Positions 1 through 7,685 are shown, numbered from the stretch's first letter. The stretch is 8,721 bases of DNA from Bacteroides sp. (GCA_011048475.1 DSDZ01000249.1:1-8721); one strand, 5' to 3'. Numbers and translations: made by a program. The notes: generated by a model not told the origin, from the sequence alone.

Positions 1-2422
1 CCCTGAGAGATCCCACCGTATTCCCGATCCTGGCAATGTTATTCCCGGATATATAGGTTTCGGGGATATCGATCACTTCGTTCTTGATGGTGGTCAGCAT
101 GCCGGTGATCTCGTATCTGAACATGCCTTCCATATCCCGGAAGGAGAGATTGAATTCAAATCCCCGGTTCTGGATATTACCCAGGTTGACCTTGGGTTGT
201 CCCAAACGTGCAAATATCATGGAAACGGACCTGTCCACGATCAGGTTATCGGTATTCTTGATGTAGTATTCGGCCGTGGCCGACAGGCGGTTTCGGAAAA
301 GGCTCACATCCATACCTACGTTGGTCATGGCGGAGGATTCCCAACGGATCAGTTCGTTACCAAAGCCGTACAGGACGTTCAATGCAGGCTGAACGCTCTG
401 GGATACACCAAGCACAGGCGAGAAATCGGTGAACTTGCTGAGTAAAGACTCGTAGGCGAAATTCCCGATGTCTGAATTTCCGGTCTTCCCGTAACCCACC
501 CTCAGTTTCAGCATGTCGATGGCTTCCACATCGGGCAGCAGGTCTTCATTCAGCTTCCAGGCTGCCGAGGCTGAAGGAAACAATCCATACCGGTTACCCG
601 GTCCGAAACGGGAATTCCCGTCCCGTCGCACGCTGGCGGTCAGCAGGTATTTCCCGCTGTAATCATAGATGATCCTTCCCAGCAGGGACTCCCAGCGCAC
701 CGGGGTAATATATCCCGTGACAACCGGGGCATCGGTGGCCATGTGCAGGACATTCAGGTTCTCGTACGCGAAATTCTGGGCACGCACATTGGAACTGTAA
801 ATATCCAGCCTCCTGACATGATGCACACCGGTCAGCGTAAACCGGTGGTTCCCGAATGCTTTGGAAAATGTCAGCTGGTTTTCCAGGGACAGGTTCATGC
901 TTTCAGAAAAGTTCTCATCCAGCGTGGCCAGCTGCCTGTCCCTCACCCCCGATTCGAAGGAGGGTGCCCAGTTCCTGGTATGGTTGAAGTTCCCGATCAC
1001 CGAAGGGGTGATCTTATAAGCGATCCAGTCAAAGGGCTTGATCTCCAGGTAAGCGCTTCCCAGGAACGAGTTGTAATTGGTCCTGAGATCGTCCAGGTCT
1101 GCGGCCACCCTGGGATTCGGCTTGTCGTTTCCTCCGGTATTGTTAAAATAGGTGGATTCGCCGGCGGGATAGTTCACAGCTTCCTGCGGGCCGTCATACC
1201 CCCCCTTGTTGTTTTCATTGAATACCTTCATCAGCGGGGAAGCGATCAGGGGTGAGGACCATGCCCCTCCCTGCCAGGAACCGGCTGAATAAACGATATT
1301 CCGTGATAATGAAAAGGTTTCTCCCACCTTGATGTACTTTCCGATCCTGAAATCGGAATTTGCCCTTAAATTGTACCTGGTTGCAGCTGTGCTGCGGAGG
1401 ATCCCTTCCTCATCCAGGATGTTGGCGGAGACAGAGTAATTGCTCGCTTCGCCGCCACCGGACACGCTCAGGTAGTAACTCTGGGTCTGAGCCCTCTGGA
1501 GCATCTCCTGCTGCCAGTCGGTTCCCTCTTCCCAACCTTCGCCATAATAGTACTGGCGAAATTCATCGGTGTAGGCAACAGGCGGTTCAATACCGTTGTC
1601 ATCATAAATCTCGTTGTAGAAATCCACATACTGATCCGCATTCATCAGTTCGAACAATTCAGGTGCGAGATTCATGCTTCCGTAGGTGGAGAAATTGACC
1701 CTCGGTTTTCCTTCTTTTCCTCGCTTGGTGGTGACAATGACCACGCCGTTGGCACCGTCGGCCCCGTAAATGGCCGCCGCAGAAGCGTCTTTCAGCACCT
1801 GGAAGGATTCAATGTCGTTCGGGTTGATATCGTTGATGCCGGCCCCCACCACGCCGTCAACCACGTAGAGCGGATCGGGGGACTGGTTGATGGAGCCGAT
1901 ACCCCTTACGCGGATGGTAACCCCTGCACCGGGGCTTCCGCTCTGGGTGACCATCACCCCCGATGCGCGACCCTGCAGCGCACGGCTCAGATTTGCGGAA
2001 GGTGTTTTGGCGAGCTCTTCGGCTGTGACCACGGCCACCGAACCTGTCAGGTCCTCTTTTTTTACCGTCCCATAGCCGATGACCACCACCTCTTCCAGGG
2101 CCAGCACATCTTCTTCCAGGATCACGTCAATGCGCGTCTGGCTTCCCACGGGGATTTCCTGTGGATGGAATCCCACGTATGAAAAAACGAGCACGGTTTC
2201 CGGGTCACTGACCGTCAGTTGATAGTTCCCTTCCAGGTCGGTAATGGTTCCGGAGGTCGTGCCCTTTGCGACGACGTTCACACCCGGAATCCCTTCTCCG
2301 GTTGCCGCATCGGTAACCGAACCCGTGACAGGCTGCTGGGCCAGCAATCCCTGCATGGTCAAGAATAACAGACCTGCGGTGAAGAACGGGAACCATGCCG
2401 GTTTTCTTTTTGGATTTTTCAT
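1..2422 (-). CDS. SusC/RagA-family TonB-dependent outer-membrane transporter (3' end cut by window edge)
   Basis: This is a TonB-linked outer-membrane glycan importer that normally pairs with a SusD lipoprotein. The frame is open from the ATG at 2422 to the left edge, giving 807 codons with no stop. Family members are usually about 1000 residues, so roughly the last fifth of the barrel is missing. The N-terminus MKNPKRKPAWFPFF is followed by a hydrophobic stretch ending LLAQQ, a typical signal peptide with cleavage near residue 29. Residues about 32-105 form a carboxypeptidase-D regulatory-like beta-sandwich (VTGSVTDAATGEGIPGVNV). The SusC signature EEVVVIGYGT lies at about 110-119. A plug domain follows, containing GIGSINQSPDPLYVVDG and AAAIYGADGANGVVIVTTKRG (around residue 218), and then the beta-barrel. 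I see no N-terminal STN signalling domain, so direct sigma/anti-sigma signalling is unlikely. An intrinsic terminator upstream suggests the gene has its own promoter. The family is certain; the transported glycan is inferred from the neighbours. Confidence 0.95.
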   Translation of the reverse strand, partial: MKNPKRKPAWFPFFTAGLLFLTMQGLLAQQPVTGSVTDAATGEGIPGVNVVAKGTTSGTITDLEGNYQLTVSDPETVLVFSYVGFHPQEIPVGSQTRIDVILEEDVLALEEVVVIGYGTVKKEDLTGSVAVVTAEELAKTPSANLSRALQGRASGVMVTQSGSPGAGVTIRVRGIGSINQSPDPLYVVDGVVGAGINDINPNDIESFQVLKDASAAAIYGADGANGVVIVTTKRGKEGKPRVNFSTYGSMNLAPELFELMNADQYVDFYNEIYDDNGIEPPVAYTDEFRQYYYGEGWEEGTDWQQEMLQRAQTQSYYLSVSGGGEASNYSVSANILDEEGILRSTAATRYNLRANSDFRIGKYIKVGETFSLSRNIVYSAGSWQGGAWSSPLIASPLMKVFNENNKGGYDGPQEAVNYPAGESTYFNNTGGNDKPNPRVAADLDDLRTNYNSFLGSAYLEIKPFDWIAYKITPSVIGNFNHTRNWAPSFESGVRDRQLATLDENFSESMNLSLENQLTFSKAFGNHRFTLTGVHHVRRLDIYSSNVRAQNFAYENLNVLHMATDAPVVTGYITPVRWESLLGRIIYDYSGKYLLTASVRRDGNSRFGPGNRYGLFPSASAAWKLNEDLLPDVEAIDMLKLRVGYGKTGNSDIGNFAYESLLSKFTDFSPVLGVSQSVQPALNVLYGFGNELIRWESSAMTNVGMDVSLFRNRLSATAEYYIKNTDNLIVDRSVSMIFARLGQPKVNLGNIQNRGFEFNLSFRDMEGMFRYEITGMLTTIKNEVIDIPETYISGNNIARIGNTVGSLR

Positions 2423-2437
2423 ATGATTTTGTTTTTT

Positions 2438-2449
2438 GGATAAGTATCC
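2438..2449. promoter_or_regulatory. Short palindrome in the susC leader (possible operator or hairpin)
   Basis: The 12-bp sequence GGATAAGTATCC is an inverted repeat with 5-bp arms and a 2-bp centre, lying 16-27 bases upstream of the susC-like ATG. The 11-mer TGGATAAGTAT that overlaps its left arm also occurs directly at the start of the rhamnosidase gene (7598-7608), but without the second arm. It could be a regulator site, part of a leader hairpin, or chance. I found no convincing TAnnTTTG box between the terminator and this start codon, so the susC promoter is not located. Confidence 0.25.
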
Positions 2450-2475
2450 TTATATCCGGAACATTTGGATCATTC

Positions 2476-2506
2476 AAAAAAAGGGACACACCAGGTATCC
2501 CTTTTT
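2476..2506 (-). terminator. Intrinsic terminator after the CBM9-like gene
   Basis: On the minus strand the sequence GAAAAAGGGATACC is followed by a short loop, then GTGTCCC and a run of seven T. The outer stem pairs AAAAAGGGA with TCCCTTTTT (nine base pairs), and the inner part may add two more pairs beyond a mismatch. The element begins 22 bases past the TAG of the CBM9-like gene (2529-2531) and ends over 50 bases before the susC-like start. Because its arms are A-rich and T-rich it could also act in the other direction. It implies that susC is at least partly uncoupled from the upstream genes. Confidence 0.7.
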
Positions 2507-2528
2507 CTGAATGCGTGAGAGGATAAAA

Positions 2529-4655
2529 CTACTTGATTACCTTGAATCCTGAAGGAACACCTTCAAGCTTCACAATGTACACGCCATCGGATACCTCGCT
2601 CATATCCACCTGGCGGTTTACATTCCGGACGGATTTTACGAGTGCGCCCGTGATGCTGTAGATTTTAACATCGGTGACCTCGACCCCCCTGATATTAAGG
2701 AAGTCATTGTACATAAAGACTTTGATGCTGTTGAGGGTGCGCTCTTCAACTCCGACGACCTGAATCACTTCATCAGAAAGGGTCAGGTGACCGCTGTAGA
2801 AGTTGGAGGCATAGCCATTGTTCTTGTCGGACGACCAGAAGTATTCAACCTTGTTGTCGTCTTCAGTCCCTCCGACAGTCGAATTGGATTTCACATCAAA
2901 TGCCATTGTCTCACCGATCTGAATGGGAACATAGGTGCCCTCCAGGTCAGCAGGATCTTCCGGGTAAGCCAGTGCCCCGTCGAAGGACATCACCATGACG
3001 GCCCGGATCGTCCCGGCATCGTCCACATTCCAGAAATGTGTGGCTGAAGCCAGGGCCAGCAGTCCGTTGTTATTCTCACCCCACTTGCCTGTTGTATAGG
3101 TTTTCCAGGCCAGTTTTTCCTTGCCCAGACCGGTGGAAGCCTGGTACTGGGTCACGGAACCATCCGCGAACATGGCTTTTCCTCCCCCCAGCTCCGTATA
3201 ACGTGCATAGGCCATATTCTGATAGATCAGCTGCAATTCCGCAGCACTGTCTGATGCCGCCTCGAAGGTCATCTCATGCCTGACCGGGGACGTGGGCTGC
3301 GCCATGATCTCAAAGGTACGGGAGCCGGCATCCGCCTGGCCGTTCACGTCCCAGTATTTGAGCATCACGTAAAGGTTGGCGCCATCGTGCACCGCTTTCC
3401 ATGCCGCGCCGAATGTGGGATCGGCCTCTCCCAGGTCGAACAAATCGCCGGCAACGCCGTTGGAGGTCAGGTGGGCCACGGCCATCGAATCGCCGAGGAT
3501 TTCCCAGGTCTGGTCAAAGGTCTCCGCATCTGTGAGCTGATCGTAGCTCCATCCATCGGGTGCCTGCTTGACTGACACCTGGGGATTGTCGTAGGGATTG
3601 TCCGCATACCCGGTCACACCCTCATAATCGGGTTCATTCTCCCATGCGACCCAGGAAATGCCTGCAAATGCCTGCTCTCCGGGTTCAACAGGAGGTGCTG
3701 CCAATACCAGGTGCCCGCTGTAATAATTGGAAGCGTACCCGTTGTTCTTGTCAGCCGACCAGAAATATTCGACCTTGTTGTCGTTCTCGGTTCCTCCGAC
3801 GGTCGAATTGGACTTCACATCAAAGGCGATGGTATCACCGACCTCAACAGGAATGTAGTCCCCGTCCAGATCGGCCGGATCGGCCGGGTAGGCCAGTGCG
3901 CCGTCAAATGTCATCACCATGATGGCCCTGATGGTCCCGTTTCCGTCCACATTCCAGAAATGCGTGGCTGAGGCCAGGGCCAGAAGCCCGTTGTTATTCT
4001 CACCCCACTTCCCTGTGGTATAGGTTTTCCAGGCCAGTTTTTCCTTGCCCAGACCGGTGGAAGCCTGGTACTGGGTCACGGAACCATCTGCGAACATGGC
4101 TTTTCCTCCCCCAAGTTCCGTAAAACGCGCGTATGCCATGTTCTCATAGGTTGTTTTCAGCTCCGCAGCGCTGTCGGCAGCAGCCAGGAATGTGGGCTCA
4201 TGCCTGACCGGAGAGGTCGGCTGCGCCATGATCTCAAAGGTACGGGAACCGGCATCCGCCTGGCCGTTCAAATCCCAGTACTTGAGCATCACGTAGAGAT
4301 TGGCCCCATCGTGCACCGCCTTCCATGCCGCCCCGAAAGTGGGATTGGCCTCTCCCAGGTCGAACAGGTCACCTGCAACCCCGTTGGAGGTCAGGTTGGC
4401 TACTGCCATGGAATCGCCCAGAAGGCTCCATGCAAGATCAAAGGTGGTGGCGTCAACGATCAGACTCGGCGAGATTCCTGCGGGTGCCTGCGGAACGATG
4501 ACAACAGGATTGTCATACGGATTTTCAGCGTACCCGGTCACTCCTTCATAATCCGGCTCGTTTTCCCACGCTACCCAGGATATTCCTGCCATGGATTGTC
4601 CGAGCAGTCCGGCAGCAGGCAATAACAGGATTAAAAGCGTAGCAATTCTTTTCAT
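2529..4655 (-). CDS. T9SS-secreted protein with two tandem CBM9-like domains
   Basis: This 708-residue protein is complete from ATG to TAG. Its signal peptide is MKRIATLLILLLPAAGLLGQ. Two repeats follow with a 308-residue period: residues about 23-330 and 331-628, both opening AGISWVAWENEPDYEGVTGY. Each repeat has features of family 9 carbohydrate-binding modules: an early TFDxxW segment, AAWKAVHDGANLYVMLKYWD in the middle, and a closing DVKSNS...YFWS...YSGHL segment. At about 300 residues each domain is longer than a usual CBM9 (roughly 190), so an insertion is likely. Residues about 640-708 (SIKVFMYNDFLNIRG to GVYIVKLEGVPSGFKVIK) form a type A T9SS sorting domain, predicting export across the outer membrane and surface attachment or release. 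I see no catalytic signature. With a rhamnosidase and a sulfatase upstream and a SusC downstream, glycan capture is the most likely role, but binding is inferred. A divergent enzyme or structural surface protein cannot be excluded. Confidence 0.8.
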   Translation of the reverse strand: MKRIATLLILLLPAAGLLGQSMAGISWVAWENEPDYEGVTGYAENPYDNPVVIVPQAPAGISPSLIVDATTFDLAWSLLGDSMAVANLTSNGVAGDLFDLGEANPTFGAAWKAVHDGANLYVMLKYWDLNGQADAGSRTFEIMAQPTSPVRHEPTFLAAADSAAELKTTYENMAYARFTELGGGKAMFADGSVTQYQASTGLGKEKLAWKTYTTGKWGENNNGLLALASATHFWNVDGNGTIRAIMVMTFDGALAYPADPADLDGDYIPVEVGDTIAFDVKSNSTVGGTENDNKVEYFWSADKNNGYASNYYSGHLVLAAPPVEPGEQAFAGISWVAWENEPDYEGVTGYADNPYDNPQVSVKQAPDGWSYDQLTDAETFDQTWEILGDSMAVAHLTSNGVAGDLFDLGEADPTFGAAWKAVHDGANLYVMLKYWDVNGQADAGSRTFEIMAQPTSPVRHEMTFEAASDSAAELQLIYQNMAYARYTELGGGKAMFADGSVTQYQASTGLGKEKLAWKTYTTGKWGENNNGLLALASATHFWNVDDAGTIRAVMVMSFDGALAYPEDPADLEGTYVPIQIGETMAFDVKSNSTVGGTEDDNKVEYFWSSDKNNGYASNFYSGHLTLSDEVIQVVGVEERTLNSIKVFMYNDFLNIRGVEVTDVKIYSITGALVKSVRNVNRQVDMSEVSDGVYIVKLEGVPSGFKVIK
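2532..2735 (-). other. T9SS type A C-terminal sorting domain (within the CBM9-like protein)
   Basis: The last 70 or so residues have the pattern of the Por secretion tail: a first beta-strand SIKVFMYNDFLNIRG, then VTDVKIYSITGALVKSV, then VDMSEVSDGVYIVKLEG and a terminal FKVIK. In known T9SS cargo this domain directs passage through the outer-membrane translocon and is then cleaved. It follows directly after the second repeat with a linker of about ten residues. Confidence 0.85.
2772..3665 (-). repeat. Second copy of the 924-bp intragenic repeat (CBM9-like domain 2)
   Basis: This copy encodes residues 331-628 and aligns to the first copy with a constant 924-bp offset and no gaps. Identity is highest in the centre: from TELGGGKAMFADG to HFWNVD, 59 consecutive residues are identical to copy 1. 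The bases at 3094-3164 match 4018-4088 exactly over 71 bp. It is most different near residues 359-380, just after the shared opening motif. Confidence 0.93.
3666..4589 (-). repeat. First copy of the 924-bp intragenic repeat (CBM9-like domain 1)
   Basis: This copy encodes residues 23-330, including a short linker, APPVEPGEQAF, that joins it to copy 2. The linker is rich in proline and glutamate, as expected between independent domains. The differences from copy 2 are mostly conservative, for example IMVMTFDG against VMVMSFDG, which suggests both domains keep the same fold and probably a similar ligand. Confidence 0.93.
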
Positions 4656-4696
4656 AGTCGTGATTTTAAGTTAGATTTAATGAATAGTTTTCGTGA

Positions 4697-4704
4697 CAAA
4701 CATA
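4697..4704 (-). promoter_or_regulatory. Candidate Bacteroidota -7 promoter box for the CBM9-like gene
   Basis: On the minus strand the sequence TATGTTTG matches the Bacteroidota -7 consensus TAnnTTTG exactly. It lies about 41 bases upstream of the ATG at 4655, which would leave a leader of roughly 35 bases. A clear -33 TTTG is not visible at the expected spacing. The surrounding DNA is AT-rich and non-coding. Such an 8-mer can occur by chance, so the support is moderate. Confidence 0.45.
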
Positions 4705-4839
4705 TTCATATTCAGGTGTACCCAGGTCCGGTATTTTATTAAATAGGTATGTTATTTTTTTTGCCCGGCCAGGCCTGTGCAGCCAGACCCCTCTGAATTC
4801 AGCCAGGTCGTTGATATGCCAGTTGTCCGGACACCTGGA

Positions 4840-4857
4840 GAATCTGGCTTCAGATTC
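4840..4857. other. Perfect hairpin just after the rhamnosidase stop codon
   Basis: GAATCTG and CAGATTC pair over seven bases with a 4-base loop, starting 8 bases beyond the TAG of the GH78 gene. No T-run follows on the minus strand, so it is not a canonical intrinsic terminator. It could protect the 3' end of the rhamnosidase transcript or weaken read-through. Nearby, TGTCCGGACA at 4824-4833 is a perfect 10-bp palindrome. The rest of the 210-bp gap shows no credible reading frame. Confidence 0.4.
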
Positions 4858-4865
4858 CTTCTGCT

Positions 4866-7598
4866 CTATTCGCGCGGTTCCTTCAGGGTGGTGGTGATTT
4901 TATAACGGCCGGAGCCGGTTTCCGCCACCACCCCTTCTTCCGTCGTCCGGTAGCTGAGACCGGATTGGATCAGGCCGGTGCCATTGATGAAGATCTGCTC
5001 CGGTTGTCCCGTGATGTGCAGGGAGGCCGTGGTATTGGCCGGGATCTCCGCTTCCATGGTGAGCTGGTCCCCGTCCTTTTTCCATCCGGATGAAATGGTA
5101 CCGTACATGCTTTCATGACTGGCTTTCGCCCATGTGAGCCCTCCTCCCGGCCTGGGATGGATGATCACATGTTTGTAACCGGGCTGGTCCGGATCAATGC
5201 CGATCCCGGCCACCACCTGGTAGAGCCAGTTCCCGATGGCCCCGTAGGCATAATGGTTGAATGAGTTCATGCCCGGGTCCTGGAAGGTGGAATCGGGTTT
5301 CTGGCCGTCCCACCGCTCCCAGATGGTGGTGGCCCCCATGGTGACCGGGTAGAGCCACGACGGGTACTCCTTCCTGTTCAGCAGCAGATAGGCCAGCTCG
5401 TTCATACCATATCCGGTAAGTGTCAGTGAGATCAATGGAGTGCCCAGGAAACCCGTTGTGATGTGCCCGAACTGTTGTACATTGTTGCCGAGATGACGGG
5501 CAGCCAGCTGTTCGGTCCGCTCGTCCAGCAAATCAAAGGCAAGCGCCAGGGTATAGGCGGTCTGGGTGTGAGAGACCAGGCGGCCGTTGGGGGTCACGAA
5601 CTCATCCCTGAAAGCGTGCTTTACCTGTTCGGAAAGTTCTTTGTAATGAGCAGCCTCGTCATTCCTGCCCAGGATGGCCGCCACATCCGATACAATGCCC
5701 GAGGAATAGGCAAAGTAGGCCGTAGCAAGCAGGTCGGTCAGGGTGTAGGCACCCATGTAGGCGGGACTGCTGTCGTCGAAGGAGAGCCAGTCCCCGAAAT
5801 GGAAATCCCCGTCCCAGACCAGGTCCTCCCCTGCATGCTCCTCCATGTACCCGATCCATTTCTTCATGCTATCAAACTGGTCCTCCAGAACCGATGTGTC
5901 GGCATAGTTCATATAGACCACCCAGGGGATCACCACCCCTGCATCGGCCCATCCGGTGGCTCCCCCGCCACCCAGCACATCCGGGATCACGTTGTGGATC
6001 ATGCCTTCTGACGTCTGGTCAGCCGCCATATCCCTCAGCCATTTTTTATAAAAGGTGGCCGCATGCATGTTAAAACATGCGGTGGGGGCGAACACCTGGG
6101 CATCACCCGTCCATCCCAGTCTCTCATCCCGCTGGGGACAGTCGGTGGGCACATCCAGGAAATTCCCTTTCAGTCCCCATACAATATTGTGCTGCAGCTG
6201 GTTGATCAGGGAATCAGAGCAGCTGAAGGTGCCTGCCCGTCCCATGTCCGAATGGATCACCATTCCCCTGACGGCATCCTGCTGAAGCACCCCGGGGTAT
6301 CCCGATACCATTACGTACCTGAATCCCTGGAAAGTGAAATGGGGTTCAAATACTTCCGTACCGGCTCCTTTCATCACATACCTGTTGGTCGCTTCGGCCG
6401 ACCGGAGGTTGTCATAGTACATCTTCCCTTCCCTGTCCAGCACTTCCGCGTGCCTGAGGGTGATCGTATCTCCCCTGTTCCCGCGGGCTGTGATCCGCAC
6501 CCATCCCACCATGTTCTGTCCCATGTCCACCAGCCATTGTTTGTCTCCGACCTTCCGGATGGATAGCGGTACTAGTTCATTCACGATCTTCACCGGGGGC
6601 CCCTCGGGCGCTATCAGCTTTTCCAGGGGGATCTCCATGATCTCAACCCCTTCCCAGTCCCGGTCATCATAACCCGGTGTGCTCCATCCAACCAGCTCCC
6701 GGGTGGCATCGTAGGTTTCCCCGTTGTAGATGTCCGATTTACGGATCGGACCTGTGCCGGATTTCCAGCTGTCATCGGTCCCGATGACCACCTCCGATCC
6801 ATCGCCATACCACACATGCAACCGGGCGATGGCAGCCAGGCGGGACCCGTACACATTCCGGTTGCCCGACCAGGCCAGGTTACCCCGGTACCACCCGTCA
6901 CCCAGCATGATCCCCATGGCATTGTCGCTTGCATTCAGGAGTCCGGTCACATCGTAGGTCTGGTACTGGACCCGGTGGTGGTAGGTGGTCCATCCCGGAG
7001 TGAATTCCTGGTCCCCCACCCGTTTGCCGTTGATCTCCGCCCGGTAGAGCCCGTGGCTGCTGATGTACAGCCTGGCTTTGCTGATACCCGGCCTGAGATT
7101 GAACTCCTTTCTGAGGAAGGGGGACGGATTGGAAAGATTGGTTTTTTCCTCCAGCAGCGGCGAGATCCAGTCAGCATTCCACAGGTCGCTGTCCAGGATC
7201 CCCATCTCCCATGAGGCGACATTGCTCCATCCGGAGCGCTGGCCATGATTATCCTGGATGCGTACTTGCCAGTATACGCGCTGGAAGGATTGGAGCGGGT
7301 CTCCTTCATAGGGGACATGGATGCTCCGGGAAGAGCGTACCCGGCCGGTCTCCCAGACCAGGTTCCTTCCTCTTTCCAGGTCGCGCTCGCTGAGTGCCGC
7401 CCTGATCTCGTAGCTCTCCTGCATGGTGTTCATGCGGTCCGACAGGATGACCCAGCTCAGCATGGGCCGGGTATTGTCAATTCCAAGGGGACCGGACTTA
7501 TAATCTGTCTTCAGCGAGGTGACCTGCAATCCGGCCCCTGCCAGCAGGGCCGGGAACAACAGCAAGATGGATGCGGAAAGGATGTGCCTGGTTTTCAT
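4866..7598 (-). CDS. Secreted GH78 alpha-L-rhamnosidase
   Basis: This is a glycoside hydrolase that removes terminal alpha-L-rhamnose by an inverting mechanism. The 910 residues are a normal length for the family. A signal peptide (MKTRHILSASILLLFPALLAGAG) is followed by an Ig/Fn3-like N-terminal domain (about 24-135) and rhamnosidase beta-sandwich domains (about 136-450). The (alpha/alpha)6 catalytic domain comes next, and a C-terminal beta-sandwich begins near residue 810. The catalytic motif DCPQRDERLGWTGD spans residues 486-499, with Glu492 in the position of the family's general acid. GATTIWERWDG carries Glu761, the expected catalytic base. Both key acids are present, so the enzyme should be active. 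There is no lipobox cysteine and no T9SS tail, so a periplasmic location is most likely. The ATG at 7598 is supported because the signal peptide begins directly there. It lies 130 bp after the sulfatase stop and may be co-transcribed with it. The exact linkage and natural substrate cannot be read from the sequence. Confidence 0.96.
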   Translation of the reverse strand: MKTRHILSASILLLFPALLAGAGLQVTSLKTDYKSGPLGIDNTRPMLSWVILSDRMNTMQESYEIRAALSERDLERGRNLVWETGRVRSSRSIHVPYEGDPLQSFQRVYWQVRIQDNHGQRSGWSNVASWEMGILDSDLWNADWISPLLEEKTNLSNPSPFLRKEFNLRPGISKARLYISSHGLYRAEINGKRVGDQEFTPGWTTYHHRVQYQTYDVTGLLNASDNAMGIMLGDGWYRGNLAWSGNRNVYGSRLAAIARLHVWYGDGSEVVIGTDDSWKSGTGPIRKSDIYNGETYDATRELVGWSTPGYDDRDWEGVEIMEIPLEKLIAPEGPPVKIVNELVPLSIRKVGDKQWLVDMGQNMVGWVRITARGNRGDTITLRHAEVLDREGKMYYDNLRSAEATNRYVMKGAGTEVFEPHFTFQGFRYVMVSGYPGVLQQDAVRGMVIHSDMGRAGTFSCSDSLINQLQHNIVWGLKGNFLDVPTDCPQRDERLGWTGDAQVFAPTACFNMHAATFYKKWLRDMAADQTSEGMIHNVIPDVLGGGGATGWADAGVVIPWVVYMNYADTSVLEDQFDSMKKWIGYMEEHAGEDLVWDGDFHFGDWLSFDDSSPAYMGAYTLTDLLATAYFAYSSGIVSDVAAILGRNDEAAHYKELSEQVKHAFRDEFVTPNGRLVSHTQTAYTLALAFDLLDERTEQLAARHLGNNVQQFGHITTGFLGTPLISLTLTGYGMNELAYLLLNRKEYPSWLYPVTMGATTIWERWDGQKPDSTFQDPGMNSFNHYAYGAIGNWLYQVVAGIGIDPDQPGYKHVIIHPRPGGGLTWAKASHESMYGTISSGWKKDGDQLTMEAEIPANTTASLHITGQPEQIFINGTGLIQSGLSYRTTEEGVVAETGSGRYKITTTLKEPRE

Positions 7599-7630
7599 GG
7601 ATAAGTATTTTGGTTTGTTCGATAATCAGT

Positions 7631-7670
7631 TGGTTGATGCGGCTGCGAATGGGTTGATGCGGCTGCGAAT
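7631..7670. repeat. 20-bp tandem duplication in the sulfatase-rhamnosidase gap
   Basis: Two adjacent 20-bp units, TGGTTGATGCGGCTGCGAAT and GGGTTGATGCGGCTGCGAAT, differ only in their first base, and the next three bases (TGG) begin a third partial unit. They sit 33-72 bases upstream of the rhamnosidase start, in the leader or promoter region. The repeat could be a replication-slippage product or a pair of regulator half-sites. Confidence 0.85.
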
Positions 7671-7685
7671 TGGTCCATTGTCCTC

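Noticed and set aside
743..1255. A 170-codon plus-strand open frame antisense to susC
   Set aside because: It mirrors the codons of the SusC barrel region, has no family resemblance, and is the kind of antisense open frame common in moderately GC-rich genes.
2054..2065. Possible programmed frameshift at the A-run (VKKED) in susC
   Set aside because: The seven-A run lies in the normal SusC signature and the frame stays correct on both sides, so no shift is needed or indicated.
2205..2489. A 94-codon minus-strand frame overlapping the susC start and the terminator
   Set aside because: It begins with a GTG inside the terminator stem and reads the susC signal-peptide and regulatory-domain region in the wrong frame. 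The protein has no recognisable pattern, and the in-frame SusC N-terminus is clear.
5463..6011. A 182-codon plus-strand open frame antisense to the rhamnosidase
   Set aside because: It is antisense to the conserved GH78 catalytic domain and has no start context or domain pattern of its own.
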